Notes: generated by a model not told the origin, from the letters alone. Positions 7,517 through 16,125 are shown, numbered from the stretch's first letter. The stretch is 64,000 bases of DNA from Pseudomonas sp. LD120 (GCF_009861525.1 NZ_WVHL01000005.1:2790001-2854000); one strand, 5' to 3'. Translations and numbers: made by a program.

Positions 7517-8584
7517 TTAGCGTGTCCGCAGTTGCTGGGCGCCGCTGCGCAGCAATTGTTCGGTGGCGGCCCAGCCCAGGCAGCCGTCGGTCACCGAGAC
7601 GCCGTAGCGCAGCTGGCCGCTCAGGGGCTGGCAGCCTTCGAACAGGTGGCTTTCCAGCATCACGCCCATCAGTGAGCGATCGCCCTGCAGGCGCTGCTCC
7701 AGGACCTCGTTGAACACCGCGGGCTGGCGCAAGGGGTCCTTGCCGCTGTTGGCGTGGCTGCAATCGACCATGATCCGCGCCGGGATCTTCAGCTTGTGCA
7801 GGTCGCGCTGGACCTGGGCCACGCTCTGGCGATCGTAGTTCGGCCCGCGATGGCCGCCGCGCAGCACCAGGTGGGTGTCGGGGTTGCCCGGGGTCTGGAT
7901 GAGCGCCGGGTGGCCCTGGCTGTCGACGCCGAAGTGACGGTGCGGATGGGCCGCCGAACGCATGGCGTCACAGGCAATGGCGACGCCGCCGTCGGTGCCG
8001 TTCTTGAAGCCCACGGGCATCTCCAGGCCGCTGGCCATCTCGCGGTGGATCTGCGACTCAGTGGTGCGAGCGCCGATGGCCACCCAGCTCAGCAGGTCGT
8101 CGAAGTAGCCGGCGGCCATGGGTTGCAGCAGCTCGGTGGCGATCGGCAGGCCCAGGCGCAGCATCTCGCGCATCAGCTCCCGGGACAGGCTCAGGCCGCC
8201 GGCCATGTCGTCGCTGCCATCCAGGCGCGGGTCGTAGGCCAGGCCTTTCCAGCCGACGGTGGTGCGCGGTTTTTCCACGTAGGCGCGCATCACCAGGAGC
8301 ATCTGGTCGCTCACCTCTTCGGCCAGGTGGGCCAGGTTGGCGGCGTATTCCAGGGCCGATTGCGGGTCGTGGATGGAGCAGGGGCCGACGACGACCAGCA
8401 GGCGTGGGTCGCGACCTTCGAGAATGGCGCGCACCGCCAGGCGGTGGTTGGTGACTTGTTGGTTCAGGGCCAGGGACAGCGGCAGTTGCTGCTTGAGCTC
8501 CAGGGAGCTGGGCAGGCGCCGGGTCAGGGGTTCATTGGCGCTGATGTGAGCGGACAGGGGCAGAGCGGATACGGACGAGTTCAT
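7517..8584 (-). CDS. 3-deoxy-7-phosphoheptulonate (DAHP) synthase, class I
   Basis: 355 residues from the ATG at 8584 (AGGAAG upstream). It joins phosphoenolpyruvate and erythrose 4-phosphate, the first step of the shikimate pathway to Phe, Tyr and Trp. Seen: VVGPCSIHDPQSALEYA (metal-binding Cys and PEP site), MRAYVEKPRTTVGWKGL (substrate-binding KPRT), GFKNGTDG, LRGG and VDCSHANSGK, all diagnostic of the AroF/G/H family. The length is right. I cannot tell which amino acid inhibits it, so no gene symbol is given. Upstream it has an aromatic-codon leader with terminator (8844-9064) and a Tyr-rich mini-ORF (8630-8782), strongly suggesting attenuation control. Confidence 0.95.
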   Translation of the reverse strand: MNSSVSALPLSAHISANEPLTRRLPSSLELKQQLPLSLALNQQVTNHRLAVRAILEGRDPRLLVVVGPCSIHDPQSALEYAANLAHLAEEVSDQMLLVMRAYVEKPRTTVGWKGLAYDPRLDGSDDMAGGLSLSRELMREMLRLGLPIATELLQPMAAGYFDDLLSWVAIGARTTESQIHREMASGLEMPVGFKNGTDGGVAIACDAMRSAAHPHRHFGVDSQGHPALIQTPGNPDTHLVLRGGHRGPNYDRQSVAQVQRDLHKLKIPARIMVDCSHANSGKDPLRQPAVFNEVLEQRLQGDRSLMGVMLESHLFEGCQPLSGQLRYGVSVTDGCLGWAATEQLLRSGAQQLRTR

Positions 8585-8629
8585 GTTCGGTCTTCCTGGG
8601 CGGCGGCGGGGCATGGCCCGCGCGCGGCC

Positions 8630-8782
8630 CTACTGGGGTGTTCGACAATTGGCCGTACTGGCCATCAGTGTGCAATTGCCACCGGTAGGTGACCGATCGG
8701 AGGCGGCAGGCTGTCCCGAGCGGAGGCTGCTAAATCGCCAGGCGGAAAACATGTCGTAGCGGTAATAGGTGGCGTAGTTCAT
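8630..8782 (-). CDS. Tyr-rich mini-ORF between attenuator and DAHP synthase
   Basis: A 50-codon ORF that begins MNYATYYRYDMFSAWRF, with a good ribosome site (TGAGGATTGCCCCCC before the ATG). Four of the first nine codons are Tyr, followed by Phe, Trp and Phe. It starts about 62 bases after the intrinsic terminator of the first leader and ends 45 bases before the DAHP synthase ATG. The composition of its start suggests a second leader peptide sensing tyrosine, perhaps acting on translation, because I see no second terminator behind it. The later half shows no special bias. Confidence 0.55.
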   Translation of the reverse strand: MNYATYYRYDMFSAWRFSSLRSGQPAASDRSPTGGNCTLMASTANCRTPQ

Positions 8783-8843
8783 GGGGGGCAATCCTCAGTC
8801 AGTTCGGTGTGTTGCAAAAAAATCGGTTAAAAACATTGAGCCT

Positions 8844-8882
8844 GAAAAAACAAACCCCCGGTCGGGAGGCCGACCGGGGGTT
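8844..8882 (-). terminator. Intrinsic terminator of the aromatic attenuator
   Basis: Read leftward, a 13-bp GC-rich stem with arms AACCCCCGGTCGG and CCGACCGGGGGTT and a 4-base loop is followed by TGTTTTTT. It lies between the leader peptide stop (8930) and the DAHP synthase gene. A competing stem, TTGGGTAT (8923-8930) with ATACCCAA (8954-8961), covers the Tyr-Trp codons and could act as the pause hairpin. Confidence 0.85.
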
Positions 8883-8929
8883 GAGAAATCTCTGGTGGGC
8901 GACCCGTTTAAGTGGGCGCCGGTTGGGTA

Positions 8930-9064
8930 TCAGGCGCGCCAGTGGCTAAACCAATACCCAAAATAAAAGTTGACCGGAGCGCCGTTGTCATTGACCCGGG
9001 CAGCCGCAACCGAACGCAGTGCGTTGGCGGTGTGACGATGCAGGGAAAGGGTCTGGGACAACAT
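8930..9064 (-). CDS. Aromatic leader peptide (Phe/Tyr/Trp codons)
   Basis: A 44-codon ORF with a CGGAG ribosome site about eight bases before its ATG. Near its end it reads VNFYFGYWFSHWRA, so seven of ten codons (33-42) are Phe, Tyr or Trp (three Phe, two Tyr, two Trp). A strong intrinsic terminator follows 48 bases after the stop, and then the DAHP synthase gene. This is the arrangement of a transcription attenuator that senses all three end products of the pathway at once. Only the sequence layout is seen; the mechanism is inferred from the trp and phe leaders of enteric bacteria. Confidence 0.8.
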   Translation of the reverse strand: MLSQTLSLHRHTANALRSVAAARVNDNGAPVNFYFGYWFSHWRA

Positions 9065-9088
9065 GGGTTTTCTCCGTGAAGTGGAGCG

Positions 9089-9118
9089 AGCTTACTAGAG
9101 GCCAGGTCCGCGATTCAA
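9089..9118 (-). promoter_or_regulatory. Possible promoter of the aromatic leader
   Basis: Read leftward, TTGAAT (9118-9113) and TAAGCT (9094-9089) are separated by 18 bp and lie 25 bases before the leader ATG. The -10 match is weak, so this is a tentative call. Confidence 0.3.
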
Positions 9119-9222
9119 TCAGTAATTTCTATGGACGTTATTGTCTCGGGCGATGGATTAAGCGGCGCCGGGATTTATGCCACACTCGCCGCTCTCCCTC
9201 GTTGCCCCGCCAAGGAATCTCC

Positions 9223-9975
9223 ATGACCGTGCTGACCCTCGCTGTCGCCCAATCGGTGTCTATTGCTGGCGACGTGTCGGCGAATTTGGCTCGGCATCAG
9301 CATTTGATGCGGTTGGCGGCGCAGCAGGGCACGCAGTTGCTGGTGTTTCCCGAGCTGTCCTTGACCGGCTATGAACCCGAGTTGGCCGCCGATCTGGCAT
9401 TGACAGCAGATTCGCCGACGCTGCAACCGCTGCGCGATTTGGCCCGAGAACTGGGGTTGACGGCCGTGGTGGGCATGCCCATCCGAGTGGCTAGCGATGG
9501 TCCGGTATTGATCGCCGCTTTGGTGTTGCAGGCCGACGGTGAGCTGACGGTCTACAGCAAGCAGCATCTGCATGCCGGCGAGGCACGCTTTTTTGCCGCA
9601 GGTTGTGGTGGCGCGCCGTTAAACCTGGGCAGTGAGACCGTGGCTTTGGCGGTGTGTGCGGACTTTTCCCATGCCGGTCATGTGCAGGCGGCGGTGGAGG
9701 CCGGGGCGTCGATCTACGCCGCCGGGGCGCTGATCAGCGAGGGAGGTTACGCGGCTGATAGCGCATTGCTGCAAGGGTACGCCCGCGACCACGCAATCCT
9801 GGTGCTGATGGCTAACCATGGTGGCCCCAGCGGTGGCTGGGCTTGTGCCGGGCGCAGCGCCATTTGGGATGCTCATGGCCAGTTGCTTGCGGCTATCGAG
9901 GGGGGCGGCGAGGCGCTGTTGATCGCCCGGCGCACTGCGGGGCAATGGCAGGCCGACGCAGTGATTGTGCGGTGA
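9223..9975 (+). CDS. Carbon-nitrogen hydrolase (nitrilase superfamily)
   Basis: 250 residues from the ATG at 9223 (AAGGAA at 9212-9217). The nitrilase-superfamily catalytic triad is visible: Glu in VFPELSLTGYE (about residue 43), Lys in YSKQHLHAGE (about 112) and Cys in AVCADFSHA (about 145). Such enzymes hydrolyse nitriles or, far more often, linear amides. The substrate is not evident. It is directly followed by a GNAT gene whose ATG shares a base with its stop (TGATG), so the two are translated together. It diverges from the aromatic leader/DAHP synthase transcript. Confidence 0.85.
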   Translation: MTVLTLAVAQSVSIAGDVSANLARHQHLMRLAAQQGTQLLVFPELSLTGYEPELAADLALTADSPTLQPLRDLARELGLTAVVGMPIRVASDGPVLIAALVLQADGELTVYSKQHLHAGEARFFAAGCGGAPLNLGSETVALAVCADFSHAGHVQAAVEAGASIYAAGALISEGGYAADSALLQGYARDHAILVLMANHGGPSGGWACAGRSAIWDAHGQLLAAIEGGGEALLIARRTAGQWQADAVIVR

Positions 9976-10436
9976 TGGCTGCATTTGAACTGCGCCCGGC
10001 TACTGACGCGGACCTGGTGTTTGCCCGGGACCTGACCCGTTCCAGCATGCTGGGTTATTACATCCGCAATGATCTGCTGTGGCTCGATGACGCCTTTGAT
10101 GTGGCATGGACCGGGCGTGAGAATCTACTGATTTGCCAGGGCTCGCAGGTGCTGGGTTTTGTCAGCCTGAGCCGTGATCTGCGTGCGTTGTATATCCGTG
10201 AGCTGCATGTGCTGCAGGCGTCGCGTGACAGGGGCGCTGGAGCCTGGACCTTGCAGCGGGTGCTGCAGATGGCCCGCCAGGAGCGGCGCGGGCTCTTGCG
10301 CTTGACGGTGTTCAAGGGCAACCCGGCACAGCGCTTGTACGAGCGGGCCGGGCTACGGGTGGTGGGCGAGGATGACTGCTTCTGGCGCATGGAGCGCGCG
10401 ACGGCGGTAGACCTTGAAGGCGACCAGAATAATTGA
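9975..10436 (+). CDS. GNAT family N-acetyltransferase
   Basis: 153 residues. The GNAT fold is suggested by LYIRELHVLQASRDRGAGAW (beta-4 strand and pyrophosphate loop, where Q/RxxGxG/A is expected) and by the final NPAQRLYERAGLRVVGED, the usual acetyl-CoA-binding end of the domain. The pyrophosphate loop reads RDRGAG, a little off the consensus. The substrate is unknown. Its start overlaps the stop of the nitrilase-like gene by one base, implying translational coupling and perhaps a shared small-molecule pathway. Confidence 0.8.
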   Translation: MAAFELRPATDADLVFARDLTRSSMLGYYIRNDLLWLDDAFDVAWTGRENLLICQGSQVLGFVSLSRDLRALYIRELHVLQASRDRGAGAWTLQRVLQMARQERRGLLRLTVFKGNPAQRLYERAGLRVVGEDDCFWRMERATAVDLEGDQNN

Positions 10437-10699
10437 GCGTCAATCGATCATGGCCGGCGCTAATACGCAAGGTCATTGTGAACGTTCAGAACCTGCTTGG
10501 AAGGCGAGTTTTCCGGTCTGTCCGGTACAAAACCCCCGCAGCGATTGGGCGCGGCGCTTGAGAGGTTTGCGGCATCTGGCAAACGGCTTGTCTTATCGCC
10601 TGCCGATGTTTTTTTTATAGCGCTTGTGATTAGGTTTGTACGGCGCTTTTTTGCTAAGGTGTCCGGCATCCTTTAAAGACCATATCGTGAGGTGTCTGC

Positions 10700-11341
10700 T
10701 TGATTAGGGTGCTAGTAGTCGATGACCATGATCTCGTTCGTATGGGCATTACACGAATGTTGGCTGACATCGATGGCCTGCAAGTAGTCGGGCAGGCGGA
10801 GTCCGGAGAGGAGTCCCTGCTCAAGGCGCGGGAATTGAAGCCCGATGTGGTCTTGATGGACGTCAAGATGCCGGGAATTGGCGGTCTTGAAGCCACGCGC
10901 AAACTGCTGCGCAGTCATCCGGACATCAAGGTCGTGGCGGTGACCGTGTGCGAGGAAGATCCGTTCCCGACCCGTTTGCTGCAAGCCGGCGCGGCGGGTT
11001 ACCTGACCAAGGGCGCGGGCCTCAACGAAATGGTCCAGGCGATTCGCCTGGTGTTTGCCGGTCAGCGCTACATCAGCCCGCAGATTGCCCAGCAACTGGT
11101 GTTCAAATCATTCCAGCCTTCCAGTGACTCTCCCTTCGACGCCTTGTCGGAGCGGGAGATCCAGATCGCATTGATGATTGTTGGCTGCCAGAAAGTGCAG
11201 ATCATCTCCGACAAGCTGTGTTTGTCGCCGAAAACCGTGAACACCTATCGTTATCGTATTTTCGAGAAGCTGTCGATCAGCAGCGATGTTGAATTGACGC
11301 TGCTGGCGGTTCGTCATGGCATGGTCGATGCCAGCCTCTGA
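10700..11341 (+). CDS. gacA: Response regulator GacA
   Basis: 213 residues, started at TTG, as is known for gacA in fluorescent pseudomonads. The receiver domain carries the acidic pair DD at residues 8-9 and the phospho-acceptor Asp54 in VVLMDVKMPG. A LuxR-type helix-turn-helix lies at about residues 145-205 (LSEREIQIALMIV, then LSPKTVNTYRYRIFEKL). GacA with the sensor GacS turns on the small RNAs that titrate RsmA-type proteins, and so controls secondary metabolism, exoenzymes and biofilm. The uvrC gene begins two bases after its stop, the universal order in this genus. Point mutations in gacA are common in laboratory lines; no truncation is visible here. Confidence 0.97.
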   Translation: MIRVLVVDDHDLVRMGITRMLADIDGLQVVGQAESGEESLLKARELKPDVVLMDVKMPGIGGLEATRKLLRSHPDIKVVAVTVCEEDPFPTRLLQAGAAGYLTKGAGLNEMVQAIRLVFAGQRYISPQIAQQLVFKSFQPSSDSPFDALSEREIQIALMIVGCQKVQIISDKLCLSPKTVNTYRYRIFEKLSISSDVELTLLAVRHGMVDASL

Positions 11342-11342
11342 A

Positions 11343-13166
11343 ATGACCGACCTGTTTGATCCCAGCGCTTTTCTTTCTACCTGCAGTGGCCGCCCCGGTG
11401 TGTATCGCATGTTCGACAGCGATGCACGCTTGCTCTACGTCGGCAAAGCCAAGAATCTGAAGAACCGCCTGTCCAGTTATTTCCGCAAGACCGGCCAGGC
11501 ACCGAAGACCGCTGCCCTGGTGGCGCGGATCGCGCAGATTGAAACCACCATCACCGCCAACGAAACCGAAGCGCTGCTGCTGGAGCAGACGCTGATCAAG
11601 GAATGGCGACCGCCCTACAACATCCTCCTGCGTGACGATAAGTCCTATCCCTATGTGTTCCTGTCGGACGGTGACTTTCCGCGCTTGAGTATCCACCGCG
11701 GGGCAAAGAAGCAGAAGGGCAAGTACTTCGGTCCTTATCCCAGTGCGGGTGCCATTCGTGAAAGCCTCAGCCTGTTGCAGAAGACCTTCATGGTCCGCCA
11801 GTGCGAGGACAGCTATTACAAGAACCGTACGCGGCCTTGCCTGCAATACCAGATCAAGCGCTGCAAGGCGCCTTGCGTCGGCCTGGTGGAGCCCGAGGTC
11901 TATGCCGAAGACGTGCGCCACTCGGTGATGTTCCTGGAAGGGCGCAGCAATGCGCTGACCGATGAGCTTTCCAGCGCCATGGAAATGGCCGCCAGTACCC
12001 TGGACTTTGAGAGCGCTGCCCAACTGCGGGACCAGATTTCCCTGCTGCGCAGGGTTCAGGATCAGCAGAGCATGGAAGGCGGCACTGGTGATGTGGATGT
12101 GGTCGCGGCCTTCGTCAATCCGGGCGGCGCCTGTGTGCACCTGATCAGCGTGCGTGGCGGGCGGGTGCTGGGCAGCAAGAACTTCTTTCCCCAGGTCGGC
12201 ATCGAGGAAGACGTGGCGCAAGTCATGTCGGCCTTTCTCGGTCAGTACTTTATCAGCAGCCCTGAGCGCGACCTGCCGGCCGAGCTGATCGTCAATGTGG
12301 TCCATGAGGACTTTCCGAGCCTGATTGCCGCCATCGACGAATTGCGCGGCCGTGAGCTGACCATCAGCCATCGGGTTCGTGGCACACGCGCCCGTTGGCA
12401 GCAATTGGCCGTAACCAACGCCGAGCAGGCATTGAGCGCGCGTTTGGCCAACCGTCAGCACGTGGCCGCACGGTTTGAGGCCCTGGCCGAGGTACTGAAC
12501 CTGGAAGAGCCACCGCAGCGCCTGGAGTGCTACGACATCAGCCACTCCAGCGGCGAAGCCACTGTGGCCTCCTGCGTGGTGTTCGGACCGGAAGGGCCGC
12601 TGAAATCCGATTACCGCCGTTACAACATCGAAGGCGTTACCGCTGGCGACGACTATGCGGCCATGCATCAGGCCTTGACCCGGCGCTTCAGCAAGCTCAA
12701 GGACGGCGAAGGCAAGCTGCCGGATATTCTTTTGGTGGATGGCGGCAAGGGGCAGTTGTCCATGGCGAGAGACGTGCTCAATGAGCTGGCAGTGCCGGAC
12801 CTGATTCTTCTGGGCGTGGCCAAGGGCACAACCCGCAAGGCCGGCTTTGAAACCCTGTACCTGAATGACGCGGCCCATGAATTCACCCTCAAGGGCGACT
12901 CACCGGCGCTGCACCTGATCCAGCAAATTCGCGATGAGGCACACCGCTTCGCGATCACCGGTCACCGCGCGCGACGTGGCAAGACCCGGCGCACCTCGAC
13001 CCTTGAAGGGGTGGCGGGCGTCGGGCCGAAGCGTCGGCGTGACCTCCTTAAACATTTTGGTGGATTGCAAGAACTGTCCCGTGCCAGCATCGACGAGATT
13101 GCCAAAGCGCCGGGAATCAGTAAAAAGCTCGCAGAGTTGATTTATGCAAATCTGCACAGCGAGTAG
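11343..13166 (+). CDS. uvrC: Excinuclease ABC subunit C
   Basis: 607 residues, the normal Pseudomonas length. UvrC makes both incisions in nucleotide excision repair after UvrB recognises damage. Seen: the GIY-YIG-like N-terminal nuclease (GVYRMFDSDARLLYVGKAKNLKNR), the UvrB-binding UVR motif near residues 200-235, the RNase H-like 5' nuclease region (ECYDISHSSGEATVASCVVF; ILLVDGGKGQLS), and a C-terminal helix-hairpin-helix pair (VAGVGPKRRRDLLKHFGG; PGISKKLAELIY). The ATG at 11343 follows the gacA stop almost directly, so the two are co-transcribed. Confidence 0.97.
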   Translation: MTDLFDPSAFLSTCSGRPGVYRMFDSDARLLYVGKAKNLKNRLSSYFRKTGQAPKTAALVARIAQIETTITANETEALLLEQTLIKEWRPPYNILLRDDKSYPYVFLSDGDFPRLSIHRGAKKQKGKYFGPYPSAGAIRESLSLLQKTFMVRQCEDSYYKNRTRPCLQYQIKRCKAPCVGLVEPEVYAEDVRHSVMFLEGRSNALTDELSSAMEMAASTLDFESAAQLRDQISLLRRVQDQQSMEGGTGDVDVVAAFVNPGGACVHLISVRGGRVLGSKNFFPQVGIEEDVAQVMSAFLGQYFISSPERDLPAELIVNVVHEDFPSLIAAIDELRGRELTISHRVRGTRARWQQLAVTNAEQALSARLANRQHVAARFEALAEVLNLEEPPQRLECYDISHSSGEATVASCVVFGPEGPLKSDYRRYNIEGVTAGDDYAAMHQALTRRFSKLKDGEGKLPDILLVDGGKGQLSMARDVLNELAVPDLILLGVAKGTTRKAGFETLYLNDAAHEFTLKGDSPALHLIQQIRDEAHRFAITGHRARRGKTRRTSTLEGVAGVGPKRRRDLLKHFGGLQELSRASIDEIAKAPGISKKLAELIYANLHSE

Positions 13167-13198
13167 AATGCTCAATCACCTCGTAGCCAGTTGTGCCG

Positions 13199-13759
13199 AT
13201 GAATATCCCTAATCTGATTACCGTTCTACGCGTTCTGCTCATTCCGATTTTCATATTGCTGTTCTATTTGCCTTATAGCTGGAGCTACATGGCGGCCAGT
13301 TCAGTATTCGCCTTCGCGGCCGCCACGGATTGGCTGGACGGATACTTGGCGCGGCGCCTGGAGCAGAGCACGCCATTTGGCGCGTTTCTCGATCCGGTGG
13401 CCGACAAGCTGATGGTCGCGGTAGCCCTGGTGCTGCTGGTGCAGGAGCACGGCAATCTGTGGCTGACCTTGCCGGCCGTGGTGATCATTGGTCGCGAGAT
13501 CGTTGTATCAGCTTTGCGCGAATGGATGGCTGAACTGGGCGCCCGAGCCCAAGTGGCGGTGTCCAACATGGGCAAATGGAAAACCGCGGCGCAGATGCTG
13601 GCGCTGGTGATCCTCCTGGCCAATCCATCGGATTTCAGCTTCTGGGTGCTGGTGGGGTATGCCTTGCTGCTGGTTGCGGCGGGGCTGACGTTGTGGTCGA
13701 TGCTGCAGTACCTGCGGGCTGCCTGGCCGCATCTGAAAATCGATAACGAAAAAAAATAA
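13199..13759 (+). CDS. pgsA: CDP-diacylglycerol-glycerol-3-phosphate 3-phosphatidyltransferase
   Basis: 186 residues from ATG 13199 (a GTG two codons earlier is also in frame). It makes phosphatidylglycerophosphate, the committed step to phosphatidylglycerol and cardiolipin, in the inner membrane. The CDP-alcohol phosphotransferase signature DGxxARxxxxxxxxGxxxDxxxD is intact in DWLDGYLARRLEQSTPFGAF followed by LDPVADK. Several transmembrane helices surround it. It follows uvrC by 32 bp, with a tRNA gene behind, the order conserved in Pseudomonas. Confidence 0.96.
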   Translation: MNIPNLITVLRVLLIPIFILLFYLPYSWSYMAASSVFAFAAATDWLDGYLARRLEQSTPFGAFLDPVADKLMVAVALVLLVQEHGNLWLTLPAVVIIGREIVVSALREWMAELGARAQVAVSNMGKWKTAAQMLALVILLANPSDFSFWVLVGYALLLVAAGLTLWSMLQYLRAAWPHLKIDNEKK

Positions 13760-13778
13760 CTTTTTTTGAATCAAAGGC

Positions 13779-13806
13779 TTGACGCGCATTCTGATTTCTA
13801 TAGAAT
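13779..13806 (+). promoter_or_regulatory. Sigma-70 promoter of tRNA-Gly
   Basis: TTGACG at 13779-13784 and TAGAAT at 13801-13806, separated by 16 bp, placed 18 bases before the mature tRNA start. This is a near-consensus promoter located right after pgsA. Confidence 0.75.
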
Positions 13807-13824
13807 GCGCACCACCAAGACGAC

Positions 13825-13900
<76 letters not shown>

Positions 13901-13948
13901 AATACAGTGCTGCAGAGTTCCACAGAATTCTGTAAGCCATTGAAATCA

Positions 13949-13968
13949 GGACCTTCGGGTCCTTTTTT
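13949..13968 (+). terminator. Intrinsic terminator after tRNA-Gly
   Basis: GGACC TTCG GGTCC followed by TTTTTT, a stable UUCG tetraloop hairpin. It ends the tRNA transcript. Confidence 0.85.
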
Positions 13969-14136
13969 CGTTCAGGCGGGTTCCACTGAAATCCAGCACC
14001 ATCCAGTGCTTTTAAGTCCAGAATTGAGTCCCTGTAAAAAGGCTTGAATTCGGGCAAGCGCTGAATCGGTTTGTTGCTGGAGCGGTGCGAGCATCGAGAT
14101 GAGCATCCGGCCCCTGACTCTGTTCAGGCGCTCACG

Positions 14137-15120
14137 ATGGCACTCTCGGATATGGCCGTTCGGCAAGCCCGAATCACCGGTCATGATTATTCTCTCGGCG
14201 ACACTGATGGGCTTGCGCTCAACGTAACAGCTCGTGGCAGCAAGATCTGGCATTACAGGTATTATTGGGCGGGCAAGCAGAAGCGCATGTCCTTGGGCGG
14301 CTATCCGCAAATCAGCCTGAAAGAAGCACGTGCGCAGCGTGATGAGGCACGTGCTTTGGTTGCCCATGGCGTCAATCCCCTTGAAGACCGTAAGCAACGA
14401 CGACGTGCTGCGCTCGGTGCGCAAGAACATACCTTTGAGGGAGTGTTTGAACAGTGGATTGAGTTCCGCAGGCTTAGCCTGAAGGAGGGCCGACAGAGCA
14501 CGCTCTCTCAGATATTGAGAACTTTTAATAAAGACATTCTGCCAACTCTGGGTTTACGCTCGATTTTCGACATCAACCGTCATGATTTGTTGGATGTGCT
14601 AGGCAGAATTGAGCGACGTAAGGCGTTGACCACTGCCGAAAAATGTCGCACCTGGTTTAATCAACTGTTCCGATATGCACTGGTTAAGGTTGAGGGGGGC
14701 GAGCAGAACCCAGCCTCGGATCTTGATGTTGTCGCATTGCCCAAACCGTCTGTTGCGAATAATCCATTCTTGCGTATGCACGAGCTGCCAGCGTTATTGG
14801 CGGCAATCCAAGGCTACGGTAGGGCTAATCAAACTCGGCTTGGCCTTCAGTTGTTGCTGCTGACCGGTGTCCGCACAGGTGAACTGCGCCAGGCTACACC
14901 TGATCGGTTTGATCCGGAGAATCGTTTGTGGGTCATACCGCCCGAAATCGTGAAACAGCTGCAGAGCGAGATGTGAAAGTCTGGGCGGCAGGCCGCAAAT
15001 ATTCCTCCTTACATCGTTCCATTATCAGTTCAAGCGCTGGAACTAGAGCATCAACTGCTGAGCAACGTTGTGCCCGCTCAACGTTATCTGCTAGCGCATT
15101 GCAGCGACCTCAGTAAACGC
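14137..15120 (+). pseudogene. P4-type tyrosine integrase, broken
   Basis: Starts MALSDMAVRQARITGHDYSL, the DUF4102 arm-binding domain of P4-like integrases, and follows the tRNA as such integrases do. The core-binding and early catalytic parts are present, with the first catalytic Arg in LLTGVRTGELRQ. The frame ends at TGA 14974-14976. Homology continues in another frame (IPPYIVPLSVQALELEHQLL, then VVPAQRYLLAHCSDLSKR) up to 15120, where IS66 sequence begins. The HxxR motif and the Tyr nucleophile are therefore missing, so the element can no longer move with this enzyme. Confidence 0.85.
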
Positions 15121-16091
15121 AGCCGACACGGCATCGAGATCCCTCGGTAAACGCTGGCTCGCTGGATTATCCAGTGCAGCGAACACTTCCAACCGCTGCT
15201 GAATCTGATGCGTGATCGGTTACTGGAAAGTCCGGTCATCCACTGCGATGAAACCAGCGTTCAGGTCCTCAAGGAACCGGATCGAGACCCGACCCGCCAA
15301 TCCTGGATGTGGGTACAAGCCAGCGGCCCACCCGATCGCAAAGTCGTGTTGTTTGACTACACGTCCAGCCGCGCTCAGGAAGAGCCACTGCGTCTGCTGG
15401 AAAATTACCGTGGCTATGTCATGACCGATGATTACGGCGGCTATAACGCCTTGGCATTGCAATCGGGTGTGGAGCGCTTGGCGTGCATGGCCCATGCACG
15501 ACGCAAGTTCGTGGACGCGCAAAAAGTGCAGCCCAAGGGTAAAACCGGACGGGCCGATATCGCGCTGACGATGATCAACAAGCTGTACGGCATCGAGCGT
15601 GAACTTAAGAAAGCCGACGATGAACAGCGGTTTATCGCTCGCCAGGAAAAGAGCCTGCCGATCTCGGGGCAGATGAAAGTCTGGCTGGATAAAACCCAAT
15701 CCCAGGTGACGCCGCAAAGTGCACTAGGCAAGGCGGTGCATTATCTGGCGAATAACTGGAGCCGACTGGAACGTTATGTCGAAGCGGGTTATTTGCCCAT
15801 CGACAACAACACGGCCGAAAGAGCGATCAAGCCGTTTGTCATCGGGCGCAAGGCCTGGTTGTTCAGCGATACCGTCAACGGCGCCACTGCCAGCGCGAAG
15901 ATCTACAGCCTGGTCGAGACCGCCAAGGTCAACGGCCAAGAGCCCTATACGTGGCTGCGCCACGTACTAGAGTGGCTGCCGCATGCCTCGTCAGTAAAGG
16001 ACTACGAGGCGCTACTGCCGTGGAACTGCTCGCCCGAAATGCCACAGTAAACCGTTGACCCACTGTTGGGCAGGTGGGGTTTATGGATCGC
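15121..16091 (+). mobile_element. IS66-family transposase (TnpC) remnant
   Basis: The C-terminal about 310 residues of the IS66 TnpC DDE transposase are readable from 15121 to 16050. Seen: HCDETSVQVL (first Asp), MTDDYGGYNAL (second Asp), HARRKFVDAQKV, PIDNNTAERAIKPFVIGRK (catalytic Glu region) and the final DYEALLPWNCSPEMPQ. An in-frame TAA interrupts the reading before 15208 (EIPR*TLARW), and the N-terminal half, tnpA, tnpB and the left end are gone. The piece GTGGGGTTTATGGATCGCAT near 16070-16091 looks like the right end. It replaced the end of the integrase gene. Confidence 0.85.
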
Positions 16092-16125
16092 ATACTGTTG
16101 TTGGGCCAGCGGGGTGATACCGAAT
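16092..16125 (-). pseudogene. Short relic of an Rhs core gene
   Basis: Read leftward it encodes FGITPLAQQQ, matching GGITPLAQQQ of the intact Rhs gene (DNA at about 17274-17303) at both protein and DNA level (TGTTG-GCCAGCGGGGTGAT). It directly abuts the IS66 right end. It is a leftover of an earlier Rhs gene or displaced tip cut by the IS. Confidence 0.6.
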
